A stretch of 64,000 nt of DNA from Minwuia sp048007105 (GCF_048007105.1 NZ_CP180352.1:3596001-3660000); one strand, 5' to 3'; shown: positions 16,265 through 25,308, numbered from the stretch's first letter. Numbers and translations: made by a program. The notes: generated by a model from the sequence alone, not told the origin.

Positions 16265-18282
16265 GCCACCACCTCCTGCAGCAGCCCCGCGATCTCGGCC
16301 TCAAGCGCCTTCAGTTCGGCGTCGATCTCCTCGAGCGGCCGGGGTGGCTCGTACTTGTAGAAGTAGCGGTTGAAGTTGATCTCGTAGCCGACGCGGCCGA
16401 CGCCGCCGTCCCTTGCGTCGGTGTGGGTCTCGTCCACCCAGGCGTCCGGCACGAAGGGCCGCACCTCCCGTTCGACATGGTCCCGCCAGTCCTCGTCCAG
16501 CGGCACCAGCTCGTGATCGCGCAGATCGGTGTCGGGCTCCGGGTCGCCGTTCCTGTCGCGGCAGATCTCGGCTTCCTCGTCGCGCTCCGACAGCGCCGAC
16601 AGTAGCGCCTTCTTCAACGGCGCGCCCAGGGTGAAGCCGGCGAACTTCTGGACCTTCTTCAGGTCGGTCTCGAAGGCAGGCCGGTCCCTGTAGACCCGGC
16701 CGCCCAGCACGTCGGGGAGCAGCTCTTCGAGCAGGTCCTGTTCCGCGGGCTCAAGCCTGGTGAAGGGCTTGCTCTCCCGCAGCGAAGCCATGCCCTCATC
16801 GGTGACCTCGAAGCGGAGCTGCAGCGGGCGTTCGACGCGGATCTCCCGGTAGCCGAAATCGGTCGTGTCGAAGGTCTTCGACACATCGCCCCAGTCGCTC
16901 TCACCGTTCAGCATCTCCGAATAGATGCGGGCGATCTCGTCGGCGGCCTCCTGCGGGATCTCCCGGCGCTTGGAGCCCAGCGACTTGCGCATGGACCTCC
17001 AGAACCGCTCGCCCGAGGCGTCTATCAGCTGCACCTTGCCCCGGCGCGCCGCCGCCTTGCGGTTGGTCAGCAGCCAGACATAGGTCTGGATGCCGGTGTT
17101 GTAGAACAGGTCGGTGGGCAGCGCGACGATGGCCTCGACCCAGTCGTTTTCCAGCATCCAGCGGCGGATCTCGCTCTCGCCGGACCCGGCGCCGCCGGTG
17201 AAGAGCGGCGAGCCGTTCATGACGATGCCGATGCGGGAGCCTGCCTCGTCGTCGCGCATCTTGGAGATCATGTGCTGCAGGAAAAGCAGCTGGCCGTCGG
17301 AGATACGCGGCAGGCCGGCGCCGAACCGGCCCGACTGGCCCAGCTCCGCCGCCTCCTCCCGGATCGGGTCCTGGTACTTCTTCCAGTCCACGCCATAGGG
17401 CGGGTTGGAGAGCAGGTAATGGAACCGCCGGGTCCCATGCGCGTCCTGGGTCAGCGTGTTCCCGAAAGCGATGTTCTCGGGGTTGTGGCCGGTCACCAGC
17501 ATGTCGGACTTGCAGATCGCGAAGGATTCCGGGTTCAGCTCCTGCCCGTAGAGCTCGACCCGGATGCCGGGATTGAGCCCCTTCATCTCCATCTCGGCGA
17601 TCGAGAGCATGCCGCCGGTACCCGCGGCCGGGTCATAGACCTGGCGGATGACACCGGAGCTGGTCAGCGCCTCGCGGTCGTTCACCAGCAGCAGGGCCAC
17701 GATCAGGCGGATGACCTCCCGCGGCGTATAGTGCTCACCCGCCGTCTCGTTGGAGATTTCCGAGAAGCGCCGGATCAGCTCCTCGAACAGGTAGCCCATC
17801 TCCAGGTTGGAGATGGTGTCGGGGTGCAGGTCGATCTGGGCGAACTGTTCGAAGACGCGGTAGAGCAGCCCGGCATCGTTCAGCCGCTTGAGCTGGTCGG
17901 TGAACAGGAACTTCTCCAGGAAGATGTCCCGGACGTTGGGCGAGAACTTCGTGACATAGTCCAGCAGGTTGGCGTGGATGTCCTTCGCGTCCTGGCCCTT
18001 CAGCGAGGCGAAGGTGAAGCGTGAGAGGTTGTAGACCCGGATGTCGTCGCCGGCGGCGCCGTAGAGGATCGTGTCCCGGGCCTGGTCATCCATGTCCCCG
18101 GGCAGGCCGGCGGCCAGATCCAGCACGGCCGACTTGCTGTCCTCCAGGATGCAGTCCAGCCGCCGCATCACCACGAAGGGCAGCACGACCTTTCCGTATT
18201 CCGACTGCTTGAAATCGCCCCGCAGCGTCTCCGCGATCGACCACACGAACGCGCTGAGTGATTTGATGTCGCCGTCCGCCAA
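16261..18282 (-). CDS. hsdM: Type I restriction-modification DNA methyltransferase subunit M
   Basis: 673 residues. N6-adenine methyltransferase of the type I complex. The N-terminal helical domain (SLSAFVWSIAETLRGDFKQS) is followed by the catalytic domain with the SAM-binding motif DPAAGTGGM (about 216-224) and catalytic NPPYGVDW (about 292-299). The C-terminal region after about 480 is long and helical, consistent with larger HsdM proteins. The start is set at TTG 18282, six bases after GAGGGGG; a TTG at 18297 in frame has the ribosome site inside the coding region and is less likely. It is the first gene of the minus-strand defence operon and diverges from alpA across about 300 bp. Confidence 0.95.
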   Translation of the reverse strand: MADGDIKSLSAFVWSIAETLRGDFKQSEYGKVVLPFVVMRRLDCILEDSKSAVLDLAAGLPGDMDDQARDTILYGAAGDDIRVYNLSRFTFASLKGQDAKDIHANLLDYVTKFSPNVRDIFLEKFLFTDQLKRLNDAGLLYRVFEQFAQIDLHPDTISNLEMGYLFEELIRRFSEISNETAGEHYTPREVIRLIVALLLVNDREALTSSGVIRQVYDPAAGTGGMLSIAEMEMKGLNPGIRVELYGQELNPESFAICKSDMLVTGHNPENIAFGNTLTQDAHGTRRFHYLLSNPPYGVDWKKYQDPIREEAAELGQSGRFGAGLPRISDGQLLFLQHMISKMRDDEAGSRIGIVMNGSPLFTGGAGSGESEIRRWMLENDWVEAIVALPTDLFYNTGIQTYVWLLTNRKAAARRGKVQLIDASGERFWRSMRKSLGSKRREIPQEAADEIARIYSEMLNGESDWGDVSKTFDTTDFGYREIRVERPLQLRFEVTDEGMASLRESKPFTRLEPAEQDLLEELLPDVLGGRVYRDRPAFETDLKKVQKFAGFTLGAPLKKALLSALSERDEEAEICRDRNGDPEPDTDLRDHELVPLDEDWRDHVEREVRPFVPDAWVDETHTDARDGGVGRVGYEINFNRYFYKYEPPRPLEEIDAELKALEAEIAGLLQEVVA

Positions 18283-18353
18283 GATGCGCCCCCTCAACAG
18301 CTTGCCCGCCAGAGCGCGTCAGCCCCGGATACGGGCGTGACGCCCGGTGTCGC

Positions 18354-18436
18354 CAACAATGGCTTTGTCGAGCCCGACCATCAACCTGCATGCATTGTTG
18401 CCGTCAGCCACCCCATGAACCGCAGTCCGCAACAAT
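18354..18436. promoter_or_regulatory. Three CAACAAT sites in the hsdM/alpA divergent region
   Basis: CAACAAT occurs at 18354-18360, inverted (ATTGTTG) at 18394-18400, and again at 18430-18436, 36-40 bp apart. A TGCATGCA palindrome (18388-18395) adjoins the middle copy. The sites lie between the divergent hsdM and alpA genes and could bind a shared regulator, but the motif is short. The rest of 18283-18586 holds no gene I can support. Confidence 0.3.
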
Positions 18437-18586
18437 CACCGGCATCAATCGCACCAGCCCCTCGGTCAGCTCCCGCACCAGCCGCAGGCGTCAAGTCATG
18501 CGGTCAGCGCGCCGAAAGCCGATCTGTCCAGCCCGAAGCCATCAGGGGGTTTCCCGATCGCTGTTCGAACACAGGAGTAAGAATCA

Positions 18587-18820
18587 ATGGCTTTTGAACT
18601 GCTCTCCATCCGGGAAGTCGGCACACTGCTCGGTGTCAGCCGCGCCAGCATCTACCGCTGGATCAGGGACGACGGATTTCCGAAGCCGGTCAAGCTCGGC
18701 GCTTCAAGGTCGGTGTGGCTTCTCGAAGAGATCGAGACCTGGGTGATGGCGCGGGCCGGCGAAAGGATGGAACCGGATGCGTCAACGGCTCATGCGGGCA
18801 AGGATACCTCCCTGCCCTGA
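18587..18820 (+). CDS. alpA: AlpA-family helix-turn-helix regulator / excisionase
   Basis: 77 residues. An AlpA/MerR-like winged helix (LLSIREVGTLLGVSRASIYR, WIRDDGFPKPVKLGASRSVW, LLEEIETWVMARA) covers almost the whole protein. In P4-type islands AlpA activates integrase expression or acts as a recombination directionality factor. The ATG at 18587 has AGGAGT 7-12 bases upstream. It lies far from the integrase (16 kb), which is unusual for an Xis, so a regulatory role is equally plausible. Confidence 0.85.
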   Translation: MAFELLSIREVGTLLGVSRASIYRWIRDDGFPKPVKLGASRSVWLLEEIETWVMARAGERMEPDASTAHAGKDTSLP

Positions 18821-19663
18821 CGCCTCGGATGCCGGTCTGATCGTCTCGACCGGACCTGGCGGATTCACAACGTGTGCAACGGAGTTGACCGATCGGCCGC
18901 CCCCTCCTTTTTCAAGGGCCGGTCCGTATCACGCGCCCTCAGGGGCCCCTCGCGCCACGCCCGCAGCATCCCATGACCGCACTGTCCCACTCCTGGCTAC
19001 TCTGGACCGCAGGACACGCCGCGATCGCCGAGCGGCAGGCGCAGCATGCTCTCACCGAGTTCAGATCCGAAAACCCGCAATGCGTCGCATGGCTTTATAC
19101 AGGCAGGGTTCCCTGCAGCCCGCCCGTGCCCGGTGTTGGAATACCCATCAGGCGGCGCTTCAGAACGGGGTTGGACTTGGTCCTGACTCCACTCCCGCGA
19201 GTCTCGGTTCCTTCGGCGCCGCTCGTCAACGCCAGACTGCGGCGAAACGTGCGGACCGGTGCATCCCTGGAAGTCCGGATCTCAGGGACCTCGGGCTCCC
19301 GGAGGACCAGATGCTCACGCAATCACTTTTTGTTACCGACAGGCCCGGGGCATATTGACAGGAATTCGGATTGCGGCGGTTTCGTGAACGCTTCCGAATC
19401 ATCTTCCGGATCGTGGCCGGGCCGCACGGGTGGTCCGGCGTGTGCAGATTGCCGGTGCGGACACTTCGAGAGCGAACAACCCAGTCCGGTTTCCGGTCGT
19501 CATGCGACGAGGCGCGAGAGGCCACGTGGCCAGGATGCCCACGCCGGCCGATACGCCCCCCCGACGACATCCGGCAGCGGCCCTGTATCTGTCGTCCGGA
19601 TTGCGGGTACACTACCAGCGATCTGGCTATTGTCGATCCAGGTGCCACAGACGGTTTCGGGCC
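18821..19663. other. Gene-poor stretch inside the island
   Basis: About 840 bp with only arginine/proline-rich random-looking frames on both strands and no good ribosome site. No tRNA, hairpin array or repeat was recognised beyond scattered short TCCGGATTGCGG-like words near 19370 and 19600. Decayed genes are possible. Confidence 0.4.
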
Positions 19664-20200
19664 ATGAGACTTCATCGTGCGAAGGCCGGTTTCGTGTCCG
19701 GCCGGGCGCTCTTCGGAGATATTGCAGACGCAATCGACGGGTGGGTGAACGACAAGACCGATGCCCGTGACAGGGCCCGTCTCGCCAAGATCCAGGACCG
19801 TCTGAAGGCCGTCGAGCGGCTCGAGGCCCTGTTTCTGAAGGCGTGGCAGGAGCATCCGGCAGTTGACCGGAAAAGCGTCAGGGCCGACCTCATGACCCTC
19901 GGCGAGGACTTCACGCTGAATTTCGGCGAACCGGACCGACAGCAGAAGATGAACGCGTTCCTTTGGGGCTCGGCGCGGCGGAAGGACACGCTCACACGAA
20001 CGGTGGCGCGGGACTATCTGGCCATCCACGAGGACGTTCACTGGATGCTGCAGATCACGCCGAAGCTGTCCTCGGGCCCGATGCGGTCCTCGGTTGAAGA
20101 ACTGATCTTCGGCATCATCGGGAAGGTCCGGACGGCGGCGCCGGGACTGCCGGTCCCGCCGCCATTCGATCGCCGCTGGACGTGGCGCCCGCGGGCCTGA
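19664..20200 (+). CDS. Hypothetical protein near the right end of the island
   Basis: 178 residues from ATG 19664; upstream in-frame codons are not protein-like. The N-terminal half is strongly helical and charged (NDKTDARDRARLAKIQDRLK, AVERLEALFLKAWQEHPAVD), followed by an alpha/beta-like region (RTVARDYLAIHEDVHWMLQI). No membrane segment or signal. I recognise no family. It converges on the 268-residue membrane-anchored gene, with 21 bases between stops. Confidence 0.6.
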   Translation: MRLHRAKAGFVSGRALFGDIADAIDGWVNDKTDARDRARLAKIQDRLKAVERLEALFLKAWQEHPAVDRKSVRADLMTLGEDFTLNFGEPDRQQKMNAFLWGSARRKDTLTRTVARDYLAIHEDVHWMLQITPKLSSGPMRSSVEELIFGIIGKVRTAAPGLPVPPPFDRRWTWRPRA

Positions 20201-20221
20201 GGCGCAGACCCGGGACGCGGA

Positions 20222-21028
20222 TCAGATCGGTTCCGGCGTCAGGCCTCTCGGAAACTGGTCCGCGCCTTCCAGCCGCGCCCAGTCTTCAACCAGCAGCTCC
20301 AGGGCATCGCGGCATGCTTCGACATGCGGGGCGCCCCGATGCAGTTCGGCCCAGAGCCGCCGGCCGGTCCGGCGCCGTGCGGGATCCTGAACGGCAACCA
20401 GGGAAAAGAGCCAGATCAGCGGCCCGTTGATCCTCACGGTGTCGCCGGCCTGACGGCACATCTCGACCTTCTCCGCCATCGTCAACGTCAATCCGGGAAG
20501 CCTGATCTCCGCCGCCGCGGGGTCCGACAGGTCGACCCCGTGATCCTTCATCCCGTTCCGGACATGCACGGCGATCGCCAGCAAGGGCGCGACCTTTTCG
20601 CCATCCAGGCCGGCGAGCATTGCCACATAAGACTCCATCGGCGCTGCGCAGGCGGCGATTTTCCGGACGGCACGGTCGGTCTCGCGCTCGGCCTCATACT
20701 CTTCCGACAGCGTCTCGAACCGTTGGTTGAAGCGGCGGAACGCCCTGTCCAGGCGCTCGCGCAGCGGCGCTGCATCCGCGTTGGCGTTGATCTGCACGTC
20801 GTCATGCGTCAGTCCGGGCGGCGACATCCGGATAGCGCGTTCCCGGTCCCAATCGCGGTTCAGGATCTCCGCTGCCAGCTCGTCCGCAACCGTGGTGGGC
20901 TGGGGCTTGCGTCCGAACAGGCCCGAAACAGCCGGTCCGAAAAACAGAAGGAAAAGACCGATGACAAGGCCAGCGCCAACGGTCGCAAAGCCGACGGTCA
21001 GGATTTCTGCCGCATCCAGGGCCGGCAT
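20222..21028 (-). CDS. Hypothetical membrane-anchored protein
   Basis: 268 residues. A single N-terminal transmembrane segment at about 8-36 (AAEILTVGFATVGAGLVIGL) is followed by a basic turn (GRKPQP) and a long soluble, probably cytoplasmic helical domain (RERLDRAFRRFNQRFETLSE, YEAERETDRAV). No known domain is recognised. It is the last gene before the right attachment site. It could be an island maintenance or defence protein, but nothing in the sequence proves this. Confidence 0.6.
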   Translation of the reverse strand: MPALDAAEILTVGFATVGAGLVIGLFLLFFGPAVSGLFGRKPQPTTVADELAAEILNRDWDRERAIRMSPPGLTHDDVQINANADAAPLRERLDRAFRRFNQRFETLSEEYEAERETDRAVRKIAACAAPMESYVAMLAGLDGEKVAPLLAIAVHVRNGMKDHGVDLSDPAAAEIRLPGLTLTMAEKVEMCRQAGDTVRINGPLIWLFSLVAVQDPARRRTGRRLWAELHRGAPHVEACRDALELLVEDWARLEGADQFPRGLTPEPI

Positions 21029-21200
21029 GATTCACGGCGACCCAGGGACGGATCCGCCGCCGATGGCGGGACGGACCGGCAATGGACAAGGCTCAGGTCT
21101 CAGGCTTCGCATCCGCACGTCCACGACCTCCCGACGGGACGATGATAGCATGCAAACCACCATCCATCATCCGGCCAGAAGAGGGATCTCCAGCGAGGCA

Positions 21201-21235
21201 GATCCGGAACCCCACGGGAACCCCGAAGGCCACTC
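21201..21235. repeat. Right copy of the subterminal paired GGAACCCC element
   Basis: GGAACCCC boxes start at 21206 and 21217 (11 bp spacing), with GATC before and GCCACTC after, matching 1235-1269 in order, spacing and orientation. It lies 37 bp inside the right 46-bp repeat. Candidate arm-type integrase sites. Confidence 0.6.
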
Positions 21236-21272
21236 CACAAAGCCGGATCGACACGCAACCCTTTGAAAAGAT

Positions 21273-21348
<76 letters not shown>

Positions 21349-21358
21349 ACGCGATACT

Positions 21359-22195
21359 CTACGGGGCGCGCGCCCCGTTCAGCGGAGCGGCGGATATAGC
21401 GGATCGTTTCCGCACTGGCAATAGCCATTCGGGAAAGGGTTTCCGGTTTCGCCGCGCACCCCGTCCGGCGTCGAAATCCGCCACCAGCGGCGCATGATCC
21501 GAGAGGCCCGGCCCACAGAATCCGTCGAAGTCCCCGACCCCGAAACGGCGGAACCGCCTGCGCCAACCGGCGGAGAAGAAGAGATAGTCGATGTGGTAGG
21601 TCGGGCCGTCGATCCTGCGGTCCCGCCAGTAATGGGTCGGGAGCGTCTCCAGGCCGAACCGCTCCCGCCGCGCCAGATGGTAGGCGCTCTCCAGACCCAG
21701 CCGCCGGCAGCGCGCGAGATTCTCCTCGAAATTGATGGCGTGGCCCTGCCGGTCCCAGAAATGGTGGTTGTTGAAATCTCCGCCGACCAGCGTCGGGCGG
21801 GAGCGGATCCAGTGGCCGTAGCGGTCCAGCGCGCGGTTGAACGGTCCGGGCTCCGCCTTCGTTCGGAGACCGGCCGAGGCGTTCTGCGCCCAGACGCCGA
21901 CGACGTTGAAGCGGAGCCCCGCCCCGCTGACCTCGACTGGCAGCACATGCGCCAGCGCCGGATCGTGCAGCGGATGCACCCTCAGGCGGTAAGGCGGAAA
22001 GGCGATCACCGCCAGACCCTTGAACGCGCGGCCGCTGGTCCAGGCCATCCGCGACGGCTGGATGGCCACGCCGCGCGCCCTCAGACGCGCTCGGGTGTCG
22101 CATTCGGCAACGATGGCAATGTCGGGCGCCAGCGCTTCGAGCGCCGGCCATTTCCGGTGCAGCGCCATGGCGCAATTCCAGAGGACAATGCGCAA
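21359..22195 (-). CDS. Endonuclease/exonuclease/phosphatase family protein
   Basis: About 278 residues from TTG 22195, preferred because the conserved fold begins at once (LRIVLWNCAMALHRKW). A start at TTG 22264 would translate an AT-rich, promoter-like stretch. Family marks are IAIVAECD (metal-binding Glu), VGGDFNNHHFWD (Asp and Asn) and GLSDHAPLVADFD (catalytic Asp-His). Enzymes of this family cut phosphodiester bonds in nucleic acids or lipids; the substrate cannot be decided here. It is soluble. It diverges from the VOC gene across about 100 bp and ends just upstream of tRNA-Lys, so it marks the native chromosome outside the island. Confidence 0.85.
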   Translation of the reverse strand: MRIVLWNCAMALHRKWPALEALAPDIAIVAECDTRARLRARGVAIQPSRMAWTSGRAFKGLAVIAFPPYRLRVHPLHDPALAHVLPVEVSGAGLRFNVVGVWAQNASAGLRTKAEPGPFNRALDRYGHWIRSRPTLVGGDFNNHHFWDRQGHAINFEENLARCRRLGLESAYHLARRERFGLETLPTHYWRDRRIDGPTYHIDYLFFSAGWRRRFRRFGVGDFDGFCGPGLSDHAPLVADFDAGRGARRNRKPFPEWLLPVRKRSAISAAPLNGARAP

Positions 22196-22293
22196 CCGCT
22201 CTGCCCCGTCATGAGAACAAAACAAAAATATGCGATTGACCCGAGGCCGGCAACCGGCCAACATTTAACCATTGATTTAATGGAGAGGCGAAG

Positions 22294-22677
22294 ATGAGCG
22301 GCCAGGGAAAATTCGTCTGGAACGAACTGGCCACCTCGGATCTGGAAGGCGCCCTGTCCTTCTACCGCGATGTCGTCGGCTGGGAGGTCGAGGCGGTCGA
22401 CATGGCCGAGGGGGGCACCTACCACATCCTGCGCAGCGGCGACGAGATGCGCGGCGGCGTGATGTCGACCGCGGAGATCTCCGGCGATCCACCGCAGCCG
22501 CACTGGATGTCCTATATCGGTGTCGATGACGTCGACGACACCTGCGCGAAGGCGAAGGCCGCCGGCGGCCAGATCCTGAACGGCCCCTTCGACGTCCCCG
22601 ATGTCGGCCGCATGGCGGTGATCATGGATCCCCAGGGCGCCGTCGTGTCGGTGATGAAGATGCTGCCGGAAGAATGA
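22294..22677 (+). CDS. VOC family protein (glyoxalase/bleomycin-resistance fold)
   Basis: 127 residues with a paired beta-alpha-beta-beta-beta layout: FVWNELATSDLEGALSFYRD then GGTYHILRSGDEMRGGVM in the first half, and HWMSYIGVDDVDDTCAKAKA then RMAVIMDPQGAVVSVMKM in the second. The form with W-N-E-L-x-T-x-D near the start is common in VOC proteins of unknown substrate. GGAGAGGCGAAG before ATG 22294 is a strong ribosome site. No metal ligand set can be assigned with confidence. Confidence 0.85.
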   Translation: MSGQGKFVWNELATSDLEGALSFYRDVVGWEVEAVDMAEGGTYHILRSGDEMRGGVMSTAEISGDPPQPHWMSYIGVDDVDDTCAKAKAAGGQILNGPFDVPDVGRMAVIMDPQGAVVSVMKMLPEE

Positions 22678-22786
22678 GCCCTCGGGGCGACGCCGCCGGG
22701 ACCGGGGTCCGTCAGGCCAGAGTCCCGAAATAAGCGTTTGAAGGGCCTCCTGCCCCGGTGCACCCTCGCGCCGGGGAGGACGTCCG

Positions 22787-23740
22787 ATCGACGCGCGTAC
22801 ACAGTTCTTCGGAATCGCGCTGTCGCTGCTTGCCGGGATTTTTCTCGGCAGCGCGGTGGCGGTCGCCCGCTATGCCTATGACGGCGGCGCGAGCGGCATC
22901 GTCGTGGCCGGCTGCCGGACCACGCTGATGACCGCGGCCATTGCGCTGGGCATGACGCTGGCCGGCCGCAGCCTGCGCCTGCCCCGCAAGCTGATGCCGC
23001 TGGCCCTGTTCAACGGGCTGCTGATGTCGGCCATGACCTACGGCAATATCGGCGCGGTCGAGTTCATCTCGGTCGGCCTGGCGGCGCTGCTGTTCTTCAC
23101 CTTCCCGATCATCATCGCGGTGATCGTGACCGTGCTGCGGATCGAACCGGCGCATCCGGTCAAGCTGTTCGCCATCCTGCTCGCCTTCTTCGGCCTGGCG
23201 ATGATGCTCGGCGCATCGGTCGGCGATGCGGACTGGCGCGGCGTCGTCTTCTCGCTGGTCGCCGCCGTCTGCACCGCCATCAACGGCGTACTCGTGGCGC
23301 GCCATTTCCGCGAGGTGAACGCCTTCGTCATCACCTTCCACTTCAGCTGGACCGCGCTGATCGTGCTGGTGGTGATCGGGATCTTCTTCGCCGAAGTGCG
23401 CTTTCCGGTGACGACCGGCGGCTGGGCCGGTGTCGCCGGCGTGGCCGTGCTGCAGGCTTCGGCCATGCCGATGTATCTCTACGCGCTCTCGCGCATCGGC
23501 GCGCTGAAGGCCGGCATGTTCACCAATGTGCAGCCGGTGGTCTCGATCTTCGAGGCCTGGGTGCTGTTCGACGAGGTGCTGGGCGCGCTTCAGGCGCTCG
23601 GCGGCGCCCTCGTTCTTGGCTCCATCGGCCTGATGCAGTGGGCCGATGTCAGACGCCGCAGGCTGTCGTTGACGACCGCGACGGCGGCGGATCAAATGCC
23701 GCCCGCCGCGACCATGTCCACAGGGGAGAAAGAGACATGA
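22787..23740 (+). CDS. DMT/EamA family transporter with non-standard start
   Basis: About 317 residues of a ten-helix drug/metabolite transporter. Membrane segments include FFGIALSLLAGIFLGSAVAV, LMPLALFNGLLMSAMTYG, LAALLFFTFPIIIAVIVTVL and LIVLVVIGIFF, and the C-terminal EamA repeat keeps MYLYALSRIGALKAGMFTNV. The first in-frame standard start is GTG 22856, but that removes the first membrane helix. The helix is encoded from about 22787, where ATC GAC GCG follows GGGGAGGA (22773-22780) by six bases; an in-frame stop lies at 22739. Either ATC is the real start or a G was misread as C. The gene overlaps the next by four bases (ATGA), so GST is co-expressed. Confidence 0.85.
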   Translation: MDARTQFFGIALSLLAGIFLGSAVAVARYAYDGGASGIVVAGCRTTLMTAAIALGMTLAGRSLRLPRKLMPLALFNGLLMSAMTYGNIGAVEFISVGLAALLFFTFPIIIAVIVTVLRIEPAHPVKLFAILLAFFGLAMMLGASVGDADWRGVVFSLVAAVCTAINGVLVARHFREVNAFVITFHFSWTALIVLVVIGIFFAEVRFPVTTGGWAGVAGVAVLQASAMPMYLYALSRIGALKAGMFTNVQPVVSIFEAWVLFDEVLGALQALGGALVLGSIGLMQWADVRRRRLSLTTATAADQMPPAATMSTGEKET

Positions 23741-24336
23741 GCAAGCTGATCATTCACGGACCCGCCGCCTCCCGCGCCATGCGCGCGCAGTGGATGGCGA
23801 ACGAGCTCGGCGTCGAGTTCGAGACCGCCACCGAGAAGTTCCGGGACGGCAGCACCCGCACGCCCGAGTACCTCGCCGTCAACCGCGCCGGCCATGTGCC
23901 TGCGATCCAGGACGGCGATTTCGGCATGGGCGAGAGCTGCGCCATCAACATCTACCTGGCCAAGAAGCACGGCAAGCTGATGCCCTCCGGCCTGGAGAAC
24001 GAGGCCCGGGTGCTGGAATGGAGCTTCTGGGTGATGACGGATGTCGAGCGGCACATGCTCGATTTCCTGTTCCACGCCGCAATGCTGCCCGAGGACCAGC
24101 GCGATACCGAGGTCGTCGCCAATGCCGTCAAGGCGCTGGACTGGCCGCTGACCGTGCTGGACGGCTATCTGAAGGATCACGAGTGGCTGGTGGGCGACAG
24201 CTTCACGGTGGCCGACCTGAACGTCGCCGCCGTCCTGCTCTGGGGCAAGCTCGGCCGGATGGACATGTCCAACTATCCGAACGTCACCGAGTGGCTCGGC
24301 CGCTGCCTGTCCCGCCCGGCCGTTCCGAAGCGCTAG
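23737..24336 (+). CDS. Glutathione S-transferase family protein
   Basis: 199 residues. Residues about 1-75 form the thioredoxin-like N-domain (KLIIHGPAASRAMRAQWMAN, VNRAGHVPAIQDGDFGMGES with the cis-Pro and Glu-Ser glutathione motif). Residues about 90-195 form the helical C-domain (WLVGDSFTVADLNVAAVLLW). Start ATG 23737 overlaps the exporter stop and has GGGGAGAAAGAG upstream. Coupling to a DMT exporter suggests a small detoxification or export unit, but the substrate is unknown. A strong hairpin follows. Confidence 0.88.
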   Translation: MSKLIIHGPAASRAMRAQWMANELGVEFETATEKFRDGSTRTPEYLAVNRAGHVPAIQDGDFGMGESCAINIYLAKKHGKLMPSGLENEARVLEWSFWVMTDVERHMLDFLFHAAMLPEDQRDTEVVANAVKALDWPLTVLDGYLKDHEWLVGDSFTVADLNVAAVLLWGKLGRMDMSNYPNVTEWLGRCLSRPAVPKR

Positions 24337-24343
24337 AAGGTCC

Positions 24344-24371
24344 GGCGCCCGCGCCACGGTGCGCGGGCGCC
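24344..24371 (+). terminator. Strong hairpin after the exporter/GST genes
   Basis: GGCGCCCGCGC (24344-24354) pairs perfectly with GCGCGGGCGCC (24361-24371) around CACGGT, starting 7 bases after the GST stop. There is no T run, so it may be an RNA-stabilising or factor-assisted terminator. Bases 24372-24531 hold no gene I can support. Confidence 0.5.
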
Positions 24372-24531
24372 AGCCCCTTCGCCCGGTGGCGACGTCAGCC
24401 ATCTGCGTCCCGCCAGCCGCGAACGTCTTCGATGGGCGCGCGCTGACAGGACCCGGCCGGTCGAACCACCGCCACTAGATCGGCAGGCCGAACCGCCAAC
24501 TCACCCGTCCCGCATTTCTGAGAGCAGACCA

Positions 24532-25308
24532 ATGAAACATCTCTTCGATCTCACCGGCAAGGTCGCCGTCGTCACCGGCGGCTCCAAGGGCATCGGCAAG
24601 GCGATCTGCCAGGCCTACGCCGCGCACGGCGCGAAGGTCGTCGTTGCCAGCCGCAAGGTCGACGCCTGCCAGGCCGTGGTCGACGAGATCAAGGCTGCCG
24701 GCGGCGAGGCGACGGCGCTGGGCTGCAACATCACCCACCGCCCCGACCTGGAGAAGCTCGTGCAGGGCGCGAAGGAGGCCTACGGCCAGATCGACATCAT
24801 GGTGTGCAACGCCGCGGTGAACCCCTTCATGGGTTCCAACCTCGAGATCCCCGACGAGGCCTTCGACAAGATCATGACCTGCAACGTGCAGTCGAACCTG
24901 TGGCTGGCGCAGATGGTCGTGCCGGAGATGCAGACGCGCAAGGACGGCGCCTTCATTGTCGTCTCTTCCATCGGCGGGCTTAAGGGCAGCAGCGCGCTGG
25001 GCGCCTACGCCATCTCCAAGGCTGCCGACATGCAGCTGATCCGCAACCTCGCCTCCGAGTTCAGCAAGGACAACATCCGCTTCAACTGCATCGCCCCGGG
25101 CCTGGTGAAGACCGATTTCGCGAAGGCGCTGTGGAACGACCCGAAGCGGGCCGACCCGCGCATCAAGGGCACGCCGCTGGCGCGCCTTGGCGAACCCGAG
25201 GACATTGCCGGGATCGCTGTATATCTGGCCGCCCCGGCCGGATCCTGGACCACCGGTCAGACCTTCGTCGTCGACGGCGGTGTCATGGCCAATGCGACGG
25301 CGGGTTGA
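24532..25308 (+). CDS. SDR family oxidoreductase
   Basis: 258 residues, a classical short-chain dehydrogenase. Cofactor motif TGGSKGIGKA (about 15-24), NAAV strand motif, catalytic Ser in SSIGGLKGSS, and Tyr/Lys in YAISKAA are all present. The C-terminus WTTGQTFVVDGGVMANATAG is typical. The Arg in ASRKVDA after the second strand suggests NADP(H) preference (inference). It is followed by a cupin gene starting 4 bases after the stop, forming a two-gene unit. Substrate unknown; dehydrogenases of this form act on hydroxyacyl or sugar-derived alcohols. Confidence 0.92.
   Translation: MKHLFDLTGKVAVVTGGSKGIGKAICQAYAAHGAKVVVASRKVDACQAVVDEIKAAGGEATALGCNITHRPDLEKLVQGAKEAYGQIDIMVCNAAVNPFMGSNLEIPDEAFDKIMTCNVQSNLWLAQMVVPEMQTRKDGAFIVVSSIGGLKGSSALGAYAISKAADMQLIRNLASEFSKDNIRFNCIAPGLVKTDFAKALWNDPKRADPRIKGTPLARLGEPEDIAGIAVYLAAPAGSWTTGQTFVVDGGVMANATAG

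Noticed and set aside
18973..19770. A 265-codon plus-strand frame in the gene-poor island stretch
   Set aside because: The translation has no protein-like pattern and it overlaps the better-supported gene at 19664.
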